Assembly (NCBI RefSeq): GCF_000336815.1
Contig: NZ_AOLG01000047.1
Location: 389,178-453,177 of the forward strand
Source of the DNA: Haloferax prahovense DSM 18310
Lineage (GTDB): Archaea; Halobacteriota; Halobacteria; Halobacteriales; Haloferacaceae
Reading direction: 5' to 3'
DNA: 64,000 nt
Part shown: positions 37,899-46,761 of the stretch, in pieces
How the letters are laid out: every line of letters begins with the position of its first letter
Numbering within the stretch: position 1 is the first letter of the stretch
The notes under the pieces: generated by a model
Seen by the model: the letters and a program-made list of their open reading frames with translations, nothing else
Told to the model about the DNA's origin: nothing
Database searches by the model: none
Made by a program: the position numbers and the translations under genes

Positions 37899-38027
37899 GC
37901 GCGGGCAAGCCAGCAAACGGCTCGGGCGGGCGTCGAAGCGTGATTTCGTGGTCGCCGAGAGACGAGGGTTCGGGTGTCCGAGTCCCCTGAACGGCACGCC
38001 GACCGGCGGCCAGCGGGACCATCGTCA

Positions 38028-38846
38028 CTAGGGAACCAGTCCGCCGAACCATTGATGCACGTAGAGAACAGCCGGGTACGTCGCGGGAAACGCGAGTAGG
38101 AACCCGTTCAAGCCCATGAACGCAGCGTTGAAAACGTGGAACAGGACGCCGAGTGAGAGCAGTCCGACCGACAGTTCAATCGGTCGAAGGAGTACTAGCG
38201 GGAAAGCACACTCGAAGGCGATGACGCCCCACGAGCCGACCTGGGTGAGCCGGGGATAGCGGTCGAGAAACCGAAACACGCGGCCGTTCCCCCAGTTGTT
38301 CGTCGCGAAGACACCGAGCACTGCTGTCCCGTCCCGCCACTCGTCCGACATCGCCTTACTGAGCCCCGCAATCGCGTATGAGAGGACCGCCTGGGCGGCG
38401 ACGAACGCCATGGCAGCACGGGAAAGAACGCTCCCCTGGGGGGCGAGCGTGACGAGCAATACCCCGAAGGTAACGATCGTCGCCATCTGGAAATCACCGC
38501 TCAGGCCGCCCTGACACCGAAAGACGATGCAGACGTCGGTGAAAAGAACGACGAGAAGTCCGAGCGGGGATGGCATCCCGAACGCCGCCGTCACGCCGAC
38601 CGCAGCGCCAGCCAAGAGTCGGCAGCCGAGTACCCACCGGAATCGGGGATACGTTATCAGCGGAACGACCACCTTCGAGGCCGGTCCGGACTCCGCGAAC
38701 AAGCGGGAGACGTCCCAATTCAGTACGCCGTCGGGCTCGAATCTGCCGCGGGTAGCTAACTGCTCTGCCGACTTCAGGACCGTGTGAACGCCGATAAGGA
38801 GTGCCATCACGCGCGTGGCTCCGATGAGTGTGAGCGTTGGAATCAT
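38028..38846 (-). CDS. HTTM-like (SdpB-type) multi-pass membrane protein
   Basis: 272 aa, about six hydrophobic helices. Its features suggest the HTTM superfamily (membrane domain of vitamin K-dependent carboxylase, which includes SdpB): VFRCQGGLSGDFQMATIVTF, LSYAIAGLSKAMSDEWRDGT, WGVIAFECAFPLVL and LFHVFNAAFMGLNGF. Bacterial SdpB is needed to mature the SDP toxin peptide; other HTTM proteins have unknown roles. It begins 5 bases after the 194-aa gene and ends a three-gene operon. Base composition is lower in G+C than its surroundings. The superfamily call is from memory of its pattern, and needs a profile search. Confidence 0.65.
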   Translation of the reverse strand: MIPTLTLIGATRVMALLIGVHTVLKSAEQLATRGRFEPDGVLNWDVSRLFAESGPASKVVVPLITYPRFRWVLGCRLLAGAAVGVTAAFGMPSPLGLLVVLFTDVCIVFRCQGGLSGDFQMATIVTFGVLLVTLAPQGSVLSRAAMAFVAAQAVLSYAIAGLSKAMSDEWRDGTAVLGVFATNNWGNGRVFRFLDRYPRLTQVGSWGVIAFECAFPLVLLRPIELSVGLLSLGVLFHVFNAAFMGLNGFLLAFPATYPAVLYVHQWFGGLVP

Positions 38847-38851
38847 GTTAA

Positions 38852-39436
38852 TCAGTCATCGAGTGAGTGAAATTCCGAGGCGAATACCAGTTCGTGCCCG
38901 TCGCTCGCGCGCGAGTACTGCATAACAGCGAACTGCGTGGACTCTCCGAGCGGTGAGTGTTCCTGTGCCGTCACGAGCTGCAAGAGCGTGAGGTACATCG
39001 TCGAGAACTTCACCTGACCGAGATCGACTCGTCTCGGTTCCGGGGGGGTTGCCGCTGTTACCTCCGTTTCGGAATCTGCGCGCTGTTCGTCGTCATCAAA
39101 GGCTGACGTGAGACCCTGTGTGAGGTCGAAAAGTGCCTTACTCCGGTACATCGATGGGTTCCAGACCCACCGGACGATAGCCGGAGGGGCCGACTGACTG
39201 AGTTTGTCGACGCTCCGCCAAGCGCTCAGCGACCCGTCGGTTCGACGGTCGCGGTATAATAAGACGTAGTCGTGTTGCCCCGGATGTGGCGAAAAGAAGT
39301 TCCACTTCGGAACTATCGCGTACAACGGACCGAGCCGTTGGGAGAGCGCGCTTGCGCCAATCCGGGTTGAGTTTCCTACCGTGGCTCCGACCCACGCACC
39401 CAGAAACGCGAGAACGACCGACTGAAGCGGCGTCAT
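38852..39436 (-). CDS. Membrane-anchored WNFFSP-motif protein (SdpA/DUF5819-like)
   Basis: 194 aa. One N-terminal hydrophobic segment (about residues 5-22) then a soluble domain with PKWNFFSPHPGQHDYVLLYR near 43-62. A W-x-FF-x-P-x-P motif after one helix is a feature of proteins encoded next to HTTM membrane proteins (SdpA and DUF5819 types), so the pair is probably a functional unit. The remainder includes VWNPSMYRSKALFDLTQ and VKFSTMYLTLLQLVTAQEHS. Nothing catalytic is seen. The assignment rests on motif and neighbourhood. Confidence 0.55.
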   Translation of the reverse strand: MTPLQSVVLAFLGAWVGATVGNSTRIGASALSQRLGPLYAIVPKWNFFSPHPGQHDYVLLYRDRRTDGSLSAWRSVDKLSQSAPPAIVRWVWNPSMYRSKALFDLTQGLTSAFDDDEQRADSETEVTAATPPEPRRVDLGQVKFSTMYLTLLQLVTAQEHSPLGESTQFAVMQYSRASDGHELVFASEFHSLDD

Positions 39437-39487
39437 CGCGGACCAATTCGGGAGGTTTGCTGCATGATTGGAGCCAGATGGCGTCGT

Positions 39488-40204
39488 TTAGGCGCCAACC
39501 CGCGCCTCGATCAGCTCACTCACCGACTGGCCCGAGTCGGCGTCGGAACTGGCACCCGAGGGAGCCTCAAACGCATGGTTAGCTCGTCCGCTGCTCGAGA
39601 CGGCAACCGCTGCGATGGTGACGGCGACGACGGCCGCCGCGGCGGTGGACAGGTCGGACTCTGGGTCGAAGTCGGGGACGTCTTCGCCCGCTGGAAGCCG
39701 GTCGAGCGCATCGCGTTCCGCCGAGTTGAGACCCGGCGGCGCGACGATGATGTGGAACGTCAGTTCGTCGGCACCTGCAGCCTCGCGGACCCAGAACGAC
39801 GACGAGTCGATGCGACCGCCATTGAACGGGACGGAGGTGACGGCAATTGAGGCCTCGGATGGAATCGCCCGGTCGGCGACGATTTCCCGGTCACCGTAGC
39901 CGAGGTCGAAGCTCGAAACGTCACCGCTCACTTCCGAAGCCGGGCGGGGAGCGACCGACTCGTCGGCGATCTGCTCGGCGATGTGGTCGCGCTCGTTCGC
40001 GTCGAACGCCCCGTCTGCGTCGTCGAGGCCGGCGAGCGGATCGTCAGCCTCCCGGGAACAGATCAGCGTGATGCTCCCGCTTAGTTGCGGCGGCACCACG
40101 TCGAGTTCTGACCGTGAGAGCACGGTAACTTCGGGGGAATTGGTCTCGATGCTGGCACTACTATTCTCAACGCTTTCACGTTGATTTATGACACTGCCGG
40201 ACAT
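39488..40204 (-). CDS. Orphan 238-aa protein with a C-terminal hydrophobic stretch; possible peptide precursor
   Basis: First gene of the operon, from the ATG at 40204, with TATA-like CTTTATTAT (minus strand, about 40229-40237) 27 bases upstream. No N-terminal signal is seen. Residues 1-180 are polar and acidic with one cysteine (C49, in LICSREADD). Residues 186-203 are a strongly hydrophobic alanine/valine stretch, followed by a polar Ser-rich end (204-238). No family is recognised. Position before SdpA- and SdpB-like genes, plus a late hydrophobic block as in SdpC, make it a candidate toxin precursor; this is inference. It could also be a membrane-tethered substrate or immunity factor. Confidence 0.55.
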   Translation of the reverse strand: MSGSVINQRESVENSSASIETNSPEVTVLSRSELDVVPPQLSGSITLICSREADDPLAGLDDADGAFDANERDHIAEQIADESVAPRPASEVSGDVSSFDLGYGDREIVADRAIPSEASIAVTSVPFNGGRIDSSSFWVREAAGADELTFHIIVAPPGLNSAERDALDRLPAGEDVPDFDPESDLSTAAAAVVAVTIAAVAVSSSGRANHAFEAPSGASSDADSGQSVSELIEARVGA

Positions 40205-40323
40205 GTCATCAGTATAATAATGTTAGATGATAATAAAGATACTCCCGGGGCAAATCCGAGTGACTGGAGTGCAGCCCCGTTTGAGGAGGCAGTTTAATTA
40301 TCGTGATACACGACGAACGAAAC
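40205..40323. promoter_or_regulatory. Divergent AT-rich promoter region
   Basis: It serves the 238-aa gene leftward (TATA near 40229-40237) and the ABC transporter rightward (TTTAATTA at 40293-40300). The left half is unusually AT-rich for this chromosome (ATAATAATG, GATGATAATAAAG). A shared regulator could act on both operons. Confidence 0.5.
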
Positions 40324-41067
40324 GTGCCGCTAGCAATCGAGACCGAGTCGCTCCGGAAGGAGTACGGCGACACCGTCGCAGTCACAGGGCTCTCTCTCCG
40401 AGTGGAGTCGGGGAGCGTCTATGGATTCCTCGGTCCGAACGGTGCGGGGAAGACGACGACGATGCGCATGCTCACGACGCTGACGGCGCCGACGAGCGGC
40501 CGCGCGCGCGTCGCCGGGGCGTCCATCGAAGACAGGGCGTCGGTGACGAGTCGAATCGGATTTCTGCCGGACGTTCCGCCGCTGTACGACGAACTCACCG
40601 CGCGCGAGCAGTTGCGGTACGCGGGCGGCATCCGTGACCTGCCCGCCGAGACGATTCGCGAACGGGTTTCGGCGCTTCTCGACCGGTTCGACCTGTCCGA
40701 CGACGCCGACCGCCGCCTCGGAGCGTACTCCCGCGGGATGCGAAAGCGCGTCGGACTCATTCAGATACTCTTGCACGACCCCGACGTTGTGTTTCTCGAC
40801 GAGCCCACGTCCGGACTGGACCCGCGGTCGGCGCGGACGATGCGCCGCGTCATCGAAGACCTGGCCGACGACGAGACCACCGTGTTCCTCTCCTCGCACC
40901 TGCTCACCGTCGTCGAGGCGCTCGCGGACCGCGTCGGCGTCATTCAGGACGGACGGCTCGTCACCGAGGGGCCGCTGGACGCGGTGAAACGCAAAGCGCA
41001 GCGCGACGGGGAGTCGGAAGGGCTCGAAGCCGCCTTCCTAGAGATGACCGAGGGCCGGAGCGAGTGA
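40324..41067 (+). CDS. ABC transporter ATPase (ABC-2/CcmA type)
   Basis: 247 aa from a GTG at 40324, which is 27 bases from the TATA element; a GTG at 40303 is the longer option. Walker A GPNGAGKTTT, signature YSRGMRKRVG (a variant of LSGGQ), Walker B VVFLDEPTSGLDPRS and H-loop LSSHLLTVVE. The type pairs with ABC-2 permeases in drug, peptide or polysaccharide export, and the next gene encodes such a permease. A four-base gap shows one operon. Divergent from the possible peptide cluster. Confidence 0.9.
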   Translation: MPLAIETESLRKEYGDTVAVTGLSLRVESGSVYGFLGPNGAGKTTTMRMLTTLTAPTSGRARVAGASIEDRASVTSRIGFLPDVPPLYDELTAREQLRYAGGIRDLPAETIRERVSALLDRFDLSDDADRRLGAYSRGMRKRVGLIQILLHDPDVVFLDEPTSGLDPRSARTMRRVIEDLADDETTVFLSSHLLTVVEALADRVGVIQDGRLVTEGPLDAVKRKAQRDGESEGLEAAFLEMTEGRSE

Positions 41068-41070
41068 CCG

Positions 41071-42675
41071 ATGGAGACGATGGTTCGGCAGGTCGGACAC
41101 GTCGTTCGCGTCCGCGCCCTCCGCGGGGTCCGGCGAGCGCGCGACCGCCCGATGGTGTCTGTGCTCTATCTCGCCGCCGTCTCGTTCGCACTCCTCGCGG
41201 TCGTCGGCCGACTCCCGGTCTCCGGCTACGAGGCGGTCTGGAGCGACCCGGGTGCGTACGCCGCCGGCGTCGCCGTTGCGGATGGGAGAGGGGCCGGCGC
41301 GCTCGGCACCGCGCGCGGGCTGTCGGGACTGTTGGCAGTCGCGACCTGCTACGGTGTGCTCGTGAGAACGGCCCAACGAGAGGACGACGAACGGACTGAC
41401 CACCGGCGCCTCGCGCTCTCCCCGACGGCGTTTTTCACCGCGGAGCTTCTCGACCAGCTCGCGTTCGCCGGCCGGCTCGTCGGCGTCGTGGGCGTCGCCG
41501 GTGGCGTCGCGTTCGCCGCCGGAGCGGCGTCACCGACGACGGCTGTGACCGCGCTCGTCGCCGTCACGGCGCTGGTCGCGACGGCCGTTGCGGTGACATT
41601 CCCGGTCGCGCTGGGTGTCAGATTGGCGTTCCGTCACTATCCGCGAGTGCGACGGCACCGGCTCCTTTTCGGCGCGCTCTTGGTCTCGGTCGTGGGCTTC
41701 GCGTTCGTTCGAACTCGGTCGTCCTTCGCGCTCCTGAGCGGACTCCCGGTCGGTTGGTACGCCGACCTCGCGCTTGTCGGCGCGGGCGTCGGTGCCTCGG
41801 ACGGGCGCGCCGTCGCCGCCCTCCTCGGAACGCCTGTCGCGTGGTGGCTCGGTGTCGCCACGGCCCGCCGGATAACTGACTACCAACGGGCGGACGCTGG
41901 AAAGGCAGGGGAAACGCGGGGAGACCCGGCAATCGTAACCCGGCTTCGGGTCGCCGGCGGCCGGCTCGTCGCCCGTGTCGCCTCGCGGCCGACGGCCGCC
42001 GTCGCCCGCGTCGTGTGGCTCCGCCTGTGGCGCGAACCGCGCGCACTACTGTTCAGCGGAATCGTCGTCGGAGCCACCGCGGGGGTGGGACTCGTGGTCG
42101 TCGAGACGTTCCCGACCGCGCTTCCGGCCGTCGTCGCGACCTACGTCGCGGTCGCGACGGGCGCGGGAGTGACGCTCGACCCGCTCGGAACCGAAGGTGC
42201 CGCGCTCCCGCTTACGCTCACGGCACCCCACGGGCGCGAACGAGTCGTGACGGGCTACGCGCTGTCGGCGGCCATTCCGGGGACCGCGCTGTCGGCGGCG
42301 GCCGGACTTGGAACCGCGCTCTCGATTGGCGCTGCCCCGGCGGCCTGCGTCGGCGCGGCGCTCGTCGGCTCGATACTGGGTGCGACAGCGCCCGTCGTGT
42401 CGCTCGCGGCCGGTCTTCGGCTTTCGCCGACGGACGCGGCGACCGGCTCGCGAGGCGTCGGGCTCCCCCCGCTCGGCGCGCTCTCGGCGTTCTCCGTGGT
42501 CGTCGCGCTCATCGGGATGCCGGCTATCGCCGCGACCGCCGCCATCGAGACCGGTTCGATGTCTCTCTCGACGGCCATGACGGTCGCCGTCGCCGCGACG
42601 GCGCTTCTCGGACTCGGCGTGGGCTGGTACGCGTTCCGGGACGCGGTCGGGCGACTCGACCGGTACGAACCATGA
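41071..42675 (+). CDS. ABC-2 type transporter permease
   Basis: 534 aa, about 11-12 hydrophobic segments and many basic loops, four bases after the ATPase gene. Alanine/valine-rich helices such as ALTAPHGRERVVTGYALS-flanking segments and a C-terminal block near AATALLGLGVGWYAF mark a membrane pore protein. The substrate is unknown: ABC-2 exporters move drugs, lipids or peptides, and some give immunity to peptide toxins. Very high G+C, unlike the divergent cluster. Confidence 0.82.
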   Translation: METMVRQVGHVVRVRALRGVRRARDRPMVSVLYLAAVSFALLAVVGRLPVSGYEAVWSDPGAYAAGVAVADGRGAGALGTARGLSGLLAVATCYGVLVRTAQREDDERTDHRRLALSPTAFFTAELLDQLAFAGRLVGVVGVAGGVAFAAGAASPTTAVTALVAVTALVATAVAVTFPVALGVRLAFRHYPRVRRHRLLFGALLVSVVGFAFVRTRSSFALLSGLPVGWYADLALVGAGVGASDGRAVAALLGTPVAWWLGVATARRITDYQRADAGKAGETRGDPAIVTRLRVAGGRLVARVASRPTAAVARVVWLRLWREPRALLFSGIVVGATAGVGLVVVETFPTALPAVVATYVAVATGAGVTLDPLGTEGAALPLTLTAPHGRERVVTGYALSAAIPGTALSAAAGLGTALSIGAAPAACVGAALVGSILGATAPVVSLAAGLRLSPTDAATGSRGVGLPPLGALSAFSVVVALIGMPAIAATAAIETGSMSLSTAMTVAVAATALLGLGVGWYAFRDAVGRLDRYEP

Positions 42676-42726
42676 GCAGCCTCGAAACCGCCGAGCTGAC
42701 GGACGGGGCGAAAAACGCGAGCGACG

Positions 42727-43725
42727 TTACAGGTCGGAGGACTCGATACTCCCCAGTTCGGGCGTCGCGTCCTCTCCGGCGCGCGACTGCAACTTACCGA
42801 TGGCGACGGAGACGACGTAGATACCGACCGCGAAGAGGACGATGACGCCCCCCGCGGTGGCCTCGCCGTAGTAGGACGCGCCGATGCCGAGCAGCACGGC
42901 GAGTTCGGCGAGGACGACGGAGACCAGAAGCGACTCGGAGAAGCTTCGGGAGACCTGCGCCGCGCCCGCGACCGGGACGACGAGCATGGCGGCGACGAGG
43001 ATGACGCCCATAATCTGCATCGCGCCGACGACGACCAGCGCGGTCAGCATGACCATCACGCGGTTGTACCACGTCACCGAGATGCCCGAGACGGCGGCGG
43101 CCGTCTCGTCGAACGTCACGTAGAGCAGTTGGTTGCGCGTGAGCGCGACGGTGCCGACGATGACGGCGAACAGCACGAGCAGGATGGCGGCGTTCTCCGC
43201 CGAGACGGTCGAGAGGTTGCCGAAGAGGTACTGGTTGATGCCGACCGCGAGGCCGCCCGCGTTGAGGCTGATGAGGACCGTCCCCAGCGCGAATCCGGTC
43301 GACAGCACGATTGCCATCGACACGTCGTTGTAGGCGTCGGTCGTCTCGGAGATGAGTTCGATGAGGAGCGCCGCGATGACGGCGACGACGACGGCGGTCA
43401 GGTACGGCGAGACGCCGAGGCTGAACACGCCGTTGAGAAAGAGGCCGACGGCGACCCCGGCGAAGGCGGTGTGGGCGAGCGCGTCGCCGATGAGCGCGAG
43501 CTGGCGGTGGACGAGAAACGTCCCGATGAGGGGAGCCATCACGCCGATACAGAGGCCGACGAGGATGGCGCGGTGCATGAACCGGTAGTCGAGGAAGCCG
43601 AGACCCGTTGCGTCGCCGACGGCGAAAAGCAGGTCGGACCACAGCGCGAGGAACCAGTAGAACGGCGCGAGGACGGCGTCCAACGGTCCCGCCTGCAACG
43701 CGGCGAACAGTTCGACGGGTATCAC
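42727..43725 (-). CDS. znuB: Zinc/manganese ABC transporter permease
   Basis: 332 aa, eight to nine helices, of the ZnuB/TroC family: RFMHRAILVGLCIGVMAPLI, LIGDALAHTAFAGVAVGLFL (the conserved DALAH block) and LLYVTFDETAAAVSGI. Last gene of a three-gene operon with 4-base overlaps. Zinc or manganese cannot be told apart from sequence. Confidence 0.92.
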   Translation of the reverse strand: MIPVELFAALQAGPLDAVLAPFYWFLALWSDLLFAVGDATGLGFLDYRFMHRAILVGLCIGVMAPLIGTFLVHRQLALIGDALAHTAFAGVAVGLFLNGVFSLGVSPYLTAVVVAVIAALLIELISETTDAYNDVSMAIVLSTGFALGTVLISLNAGGLAVGINQYLFGNLSTVSAENAAILLVLFAVIVGTVALTRNQLLYVTFDETAAAVSGISVTWYNRVMVMLTALVVVGAMQIMGVILVAAMLVVPVAGAAQVSRSFSESLLVSVVLAELAVLLGIGASYYGEATAGGVIVLFAVGIYVVSVAIGKLQSRAGEDATPELGSIESSDL

Positions 43726-44546
43726 GCGCCACCACCACCGGCGAACGAGGCCGCGGTCCCGAACGCTCGTGCGAGCGCGTCGCTCTCGACGAACTCGTCG
43801 GTCGGACCGTCGAAGTAGACCTCGCGGTTGAGACAGACGACGCGCCGGGCGTGGTCGGTGACCGCGCCGAGGTCGTGTTCGATGAGGAGAATCGTGATGC
43901 CCTCCTCGTTGAGCGCTTCGAGCAGGTCGTAGAAGGCGTCGACCGACTCGGCGTCGACGCCGACGGTCGGCTCGTCCAAGACGAGCAGGTCCGCCTCGCC
44001 GGCGAGCGCACGGGCGATGAAGGCGCGCTGGCGCTGGCCGCCCGAGAGCTTCGTCACCCGGCGGTTGGCGAAGTCCGTCATGCCGACTGTGGCGAGCGCC
44101 TCGTCGACGATGCGGTGGTCCTCGGCCGAGAGCCGGCCGAAGCCGACGTGGGGGAACCGACCCATCTTCACGACCTCGCGGACCGTGATAGGCATCTCCT
44201 TGGAGGCGCTCGCGTGCTGGGCGACGTAGCCGATGCGCGCGCCGTCGTCGAAGGCGTGCGAGGGCTCGCCGAACAGCCGCGCGGTCCCCGCGTCGGGCCG
44301 GAGCAGGCCGAGGATGAGCTTCATGAGCGTCGATTTCCCGGAGCCGTTCGGCCCGACGATGGCGACGTACTCGCCGGGGTCGATGCGGAGCGAGATGTCC
44401 TCCACGACGGGCGTCGCGGTGTACCCGAACTCGACGTCTGCGAGTTCGACGAGGGGGCCGGACGAGCCGCCGGCGTCGGCGGTGGCGTCGTCGGCGACGC
44501 CGATATCAGCGGACTCCGCGGACTCGCCGTTCCGGAGGGCGCTCAT
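43722..44546 (-). CDS. znuC: Zinc/manganese ABC transporter ATPase
   Basis: 274 aa from the ATG at 44546. An acidic N-terminal extension of about 30 residues precedes the ATPase: Walker A GPNGSGKSTL, Q-loop YVAQHASASKEM, signature LSGGQRQR, Walker B LLVLDEPTVGVD, H-loop LIEHDLGAV. The ending SFAGGGGA is variable. Overlaps znuA and znuB by 4 bases each, so translation is coupled. Confidence 0.93.
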   Translation of the reverse strand: MSALRNGESAESADIGVADDATADAGGSSGPLVELADVEFGYTATPVVEDISLRIDPGEYVAIVGPNGSGKSTLMKLILGLLRPDAGTARLFGEPSHAFDDGARIGYVAQHASASKEMPITVREVVKMGRFPHVGFGRLSAEDHRIVDEALATVGMTDFANRRVTKLSGGQRQRAFIARALAGEADLLVLDEPTVGVDAESVDAFYDLLEALNEEGITILLIEHDLGAVTDHARRVVCLNREVYFDGPTDEFVESDALARAFGTAASFAGGGGA

Positions 44547-45649
44547 TCGAAGTTCCTCCACTCGTCGGCCCAGCCGTCGTGGCCGACCTCGTCGGGCGAC
44601 TTGTTGCCGAGGACGACCTCGAACGTGGGCATGTTGATGTTGTACGCGATTTCCTCGTAGCCCCAGTCGTTTTCGACCCAGTCCTCGCGGACGCCCGCGT
44701 AGGGTGTGACGGGGAAGTACGCCTCGACGGGCGTCTCGGCGATGAGCTGTTTCGCCGGGCGACGCGTCTCGAAGACGCCCGCGCCGATGTACTTGATGTC
44801 GTTGTCCTCGATGACGCGCTTCGCCTCGGTGATGTCCGAGGGCTTCACGTCGCCGCTGGCGGCGAGGTTGACGACGAGCGGGCGCATCTCGACGCCGTAG
44901 CGGACGCCGATGTACTGGAAGGCGTTGTGGGCCGCCAACTGGACGACCTTGCGCGACGCCCGGTCGAAGATGTCCTGGTAGTCCCGGTCGATGCGGTCGA
45001 GCACGTCGGCCTTGTACGCGTCGGCGTTGTCGCGGAAGGTCTCCTCGTGCTCGGGGGCGAGTTCGACCAGCCCCTCGGTGATGTTGTCGACGGCGGTCTT
45101 GGCGCGCCGCGGGTCGAGCCAGAAGTGGGGGTCTCTCCCGCGGCCCTCGCCGACGCCCTCCTCGTCGCGGTCGAGGCTCGCGGCGAGTTCCACGAGTTCG
45201 ACGCCCTCGCGGACGTTGATGAGTTGGGTGTCCACGTCGTCGTCTTTCAGCGTCTGGATGGCGCGGTCGGCCCACGGTTGGAAGTCCTCGCCGACGTGGA
45301 CGAACGCGTCGGCCTCGATGATGTCGCGCGTGACGCTCGCGTCCGGCTCCCAGCCGTGGCCGTGGAGGCCGGTCGGAATGAGGTTCTTGAGCGTCACCGG
45401 CGTGTCGGCCGCGACCTTGCGCGCGAAGTCGTAGAAACTGAAGAACGACGCGACGACGACGAATTCGTCTTCCGACTCGGACCCGCCAGAGGCGTCGTTG
45501 GAGCCGGTGTTCGAGCCATCGCTTCCGCTTCCGGCTCCGCCGCCACCGCCGAGACAGCCGGCGAGGCCGGCCGTCAGCAGACCGGAACCGGCCGCGACGA
45601 CCGACCGCCGAGAGAGTTTGGGGTCGACCGAATCTGCGTTAGTGTTCAT
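44543..45649 (-). CDS. znuA: Zinc/manganese ABC transporter substrate-binding lipoprotein
   Basis: 368 aa from the ATG at 45649. A Tat signal with lipobox (LSRRSVVAAGSG, LAGC) and a Gly/Ser linker lead to a cluster A-I metal-binding domain with four candidate ligand sites: GLHGHGWEPD, FVHVGEDFQPW, DPHFWLDPRR and QLAAHNAFQYIG. GCLGGGGGAGSGS is an extended linker to the membrane. The TATA element CTATATGG (minus strand, about 45676-45683) lies 27 bases upstream. Metal-dependent repression is expected, but no operator was identified. Confidence 0.92.
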   Translation of the reverse strand: MNTNADSVDPKLSRRSVVAAGSGLLTAGLAGCLGGGGGAGSGSDGSNTGSNDASGGSESEDEFVVVASFFSFYDFARKVAADTPVTLKNLIPTGLHGHGWEPDASVTRDIIEADAFVHVGEDFQPWADRAIQTLKDDDVDTQLINVREGVELVELAASLDRDEEGVGEGRGRDPHFWLDPRRAKTAVDNITEGLVELAPEHEETFRDNADAYKADVLDRIDRDYQDIFDRASRKVVQLAAHNAFQYIGVRYGVEMRPLVVNLAASGDVKPSDITEAKRVIEDNDIKYIGAGVFETRRPAKQLIAETPVEAYFPVTPYAGVREDWVENDWGYEEIAYNINMPTFEVVLGNKSPDEVGHDGWADEWRNFE

Positions 45650-45837
45650 CACTATGTGAAATAGATACAAGCCACCATATAGATTTGTTGCTCTAAGGTT
45701 GAATTTTGACGTGTCTAAAACATGCGGGTGGAGAGCCGTAACGGCTCACGGGGCACCGACGGCACGACGACCGAGGCGTGGCGGTCGGGTCCATCGGCGT
45801 GCAAATCTCTTTGAGTCGGCGCGCCCAACGGCGGGGC

Positions 45838-46077
45838 ATGGGAATCGAACTCTACGCGCTCGACGGCTGTCCGTACTGCGAGAAGGTCCACGACGCGCTG
45901 TCCGAGGCGAGCGTCGACTACGAGACGCAGTGGGTCGACGCGCTCCACTCGGACCGAAACGAGGTCAAGCGCGTGAGCGGCCAGCGCGGTGTCCCCGTTC
46001 TCGTTGACGGCGACCGCGGCGTGACGATGTCCGAGAGCGAGAACATCCTCCGGTACGTCGACCAGACGCTGGCATGA
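45838..46077 (+). CDS. Glutaredoxin
   Basis: 79 aa from the ATG at 45838 (MGIELYALDGCPYCEKVHDA). Active site CPYC at residues 11-14; the cis-proline is in GVPVLVDGD. It should be a dithiol redox carrier. The start is confirmed by the short length of glutaredoxins and by the overlap: its stop overlaps the next gene by 4 bases (ATGA). Confidence 0.92.
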   Translation: MGIELYALDGCPYCEKVHDALSEASVDYETQWVDALHSDRNEVKRVSGQRGVPVLVDGDRGVTMSESENILRYVDQTLA

Positions 46078-46607
46078 AGATATACACCGGCCGCGGCGAC
46101 GAGGGGATGACCGACCTGCGGGACATGACCCGCGTGTCGAAGACGAGCCACCGCATCGAGGCCTACGGGACGGTCGACGAGGTGAACGCCCTCGTCGGGA
46201 CCGTCCGCCCGACCGGCCACGACGACGTGGACGACGTGCTGGAAGCCGTCCAGAACCACCTCCACATCGTGCAGGCCGACCTCGCGAACCCCGACCCCGA
46301 CGAGGACGACCCGCAGATAGCCGCCGACCACGTCGACGAACTCGAAGCGTGGATAGACGAGGCCGACGAGGAACTCGACCCGCTCACGTCGTTTATCCTC
46401 CCCGGCGGGAGCGAGACGGGAGCCAAGCTTCACCACGCCCGCGCGGTGTCGCGGCGGGCCGAGCGTCGCGTCGTCTCGCTCGCGGCCGAAGAGCCGGTCA
46501 ACGAGGAAGTCGTCGCGTACCTCAACCGCCTCTCCGACGCGCTGTTCGTCTTCGCGCGACTGGTCAACAAGCGCGACGGCGTGCCCGAGGAGTCGCCGAC
46601 GTACTGA
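46074..46607 (+). CDS. Cob(I)alamin adenosyltransferase, PduO type
   Basis: 177 aa. Makes adenosylcobalamin from ATP and reduced corrin. The ATP-binding N-terminus IYTGRGDEGMTDLRDM, EAYGTVDEVNALVG, and the later FILPGGSETGAKLHHARAVS with RRAERRVVSL are family hallmarks. Overlap with glutaredoxin by 4 bases is notable, since the cobalt must be reduced before adenosylation. Confidence 0.92.
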   Translation: MKIYTGRGDEGMTDLRDMTRVSKTSHRIEAYGTVDEVNALVGTVRPTGHDDVDDVLEAVQNHLHIVQADLANPDPDEDDPQIAADHVDELEAWIDEADEELDPLTSFILPGGSETGAKLHHARAVSRRAERRVVSLAAEEPVNEEVVAYLNRLSDALFVFARLVNKRDGVPEESPTY

Positions 46608-46761
46608 GTCCGAGCGCCCGCTTCACCCGCCGGCGTCGGCGCGGTCGCTCACGAGGATAATGGGACCAGGACGGACGAATCGTGCCCACGGTATCGCCGT
46701 CCCGGAAAGGGGCCAGACGCTAACTGGAACCGACCACGAAGCGTGGCCTGCGTTCCCGGTT

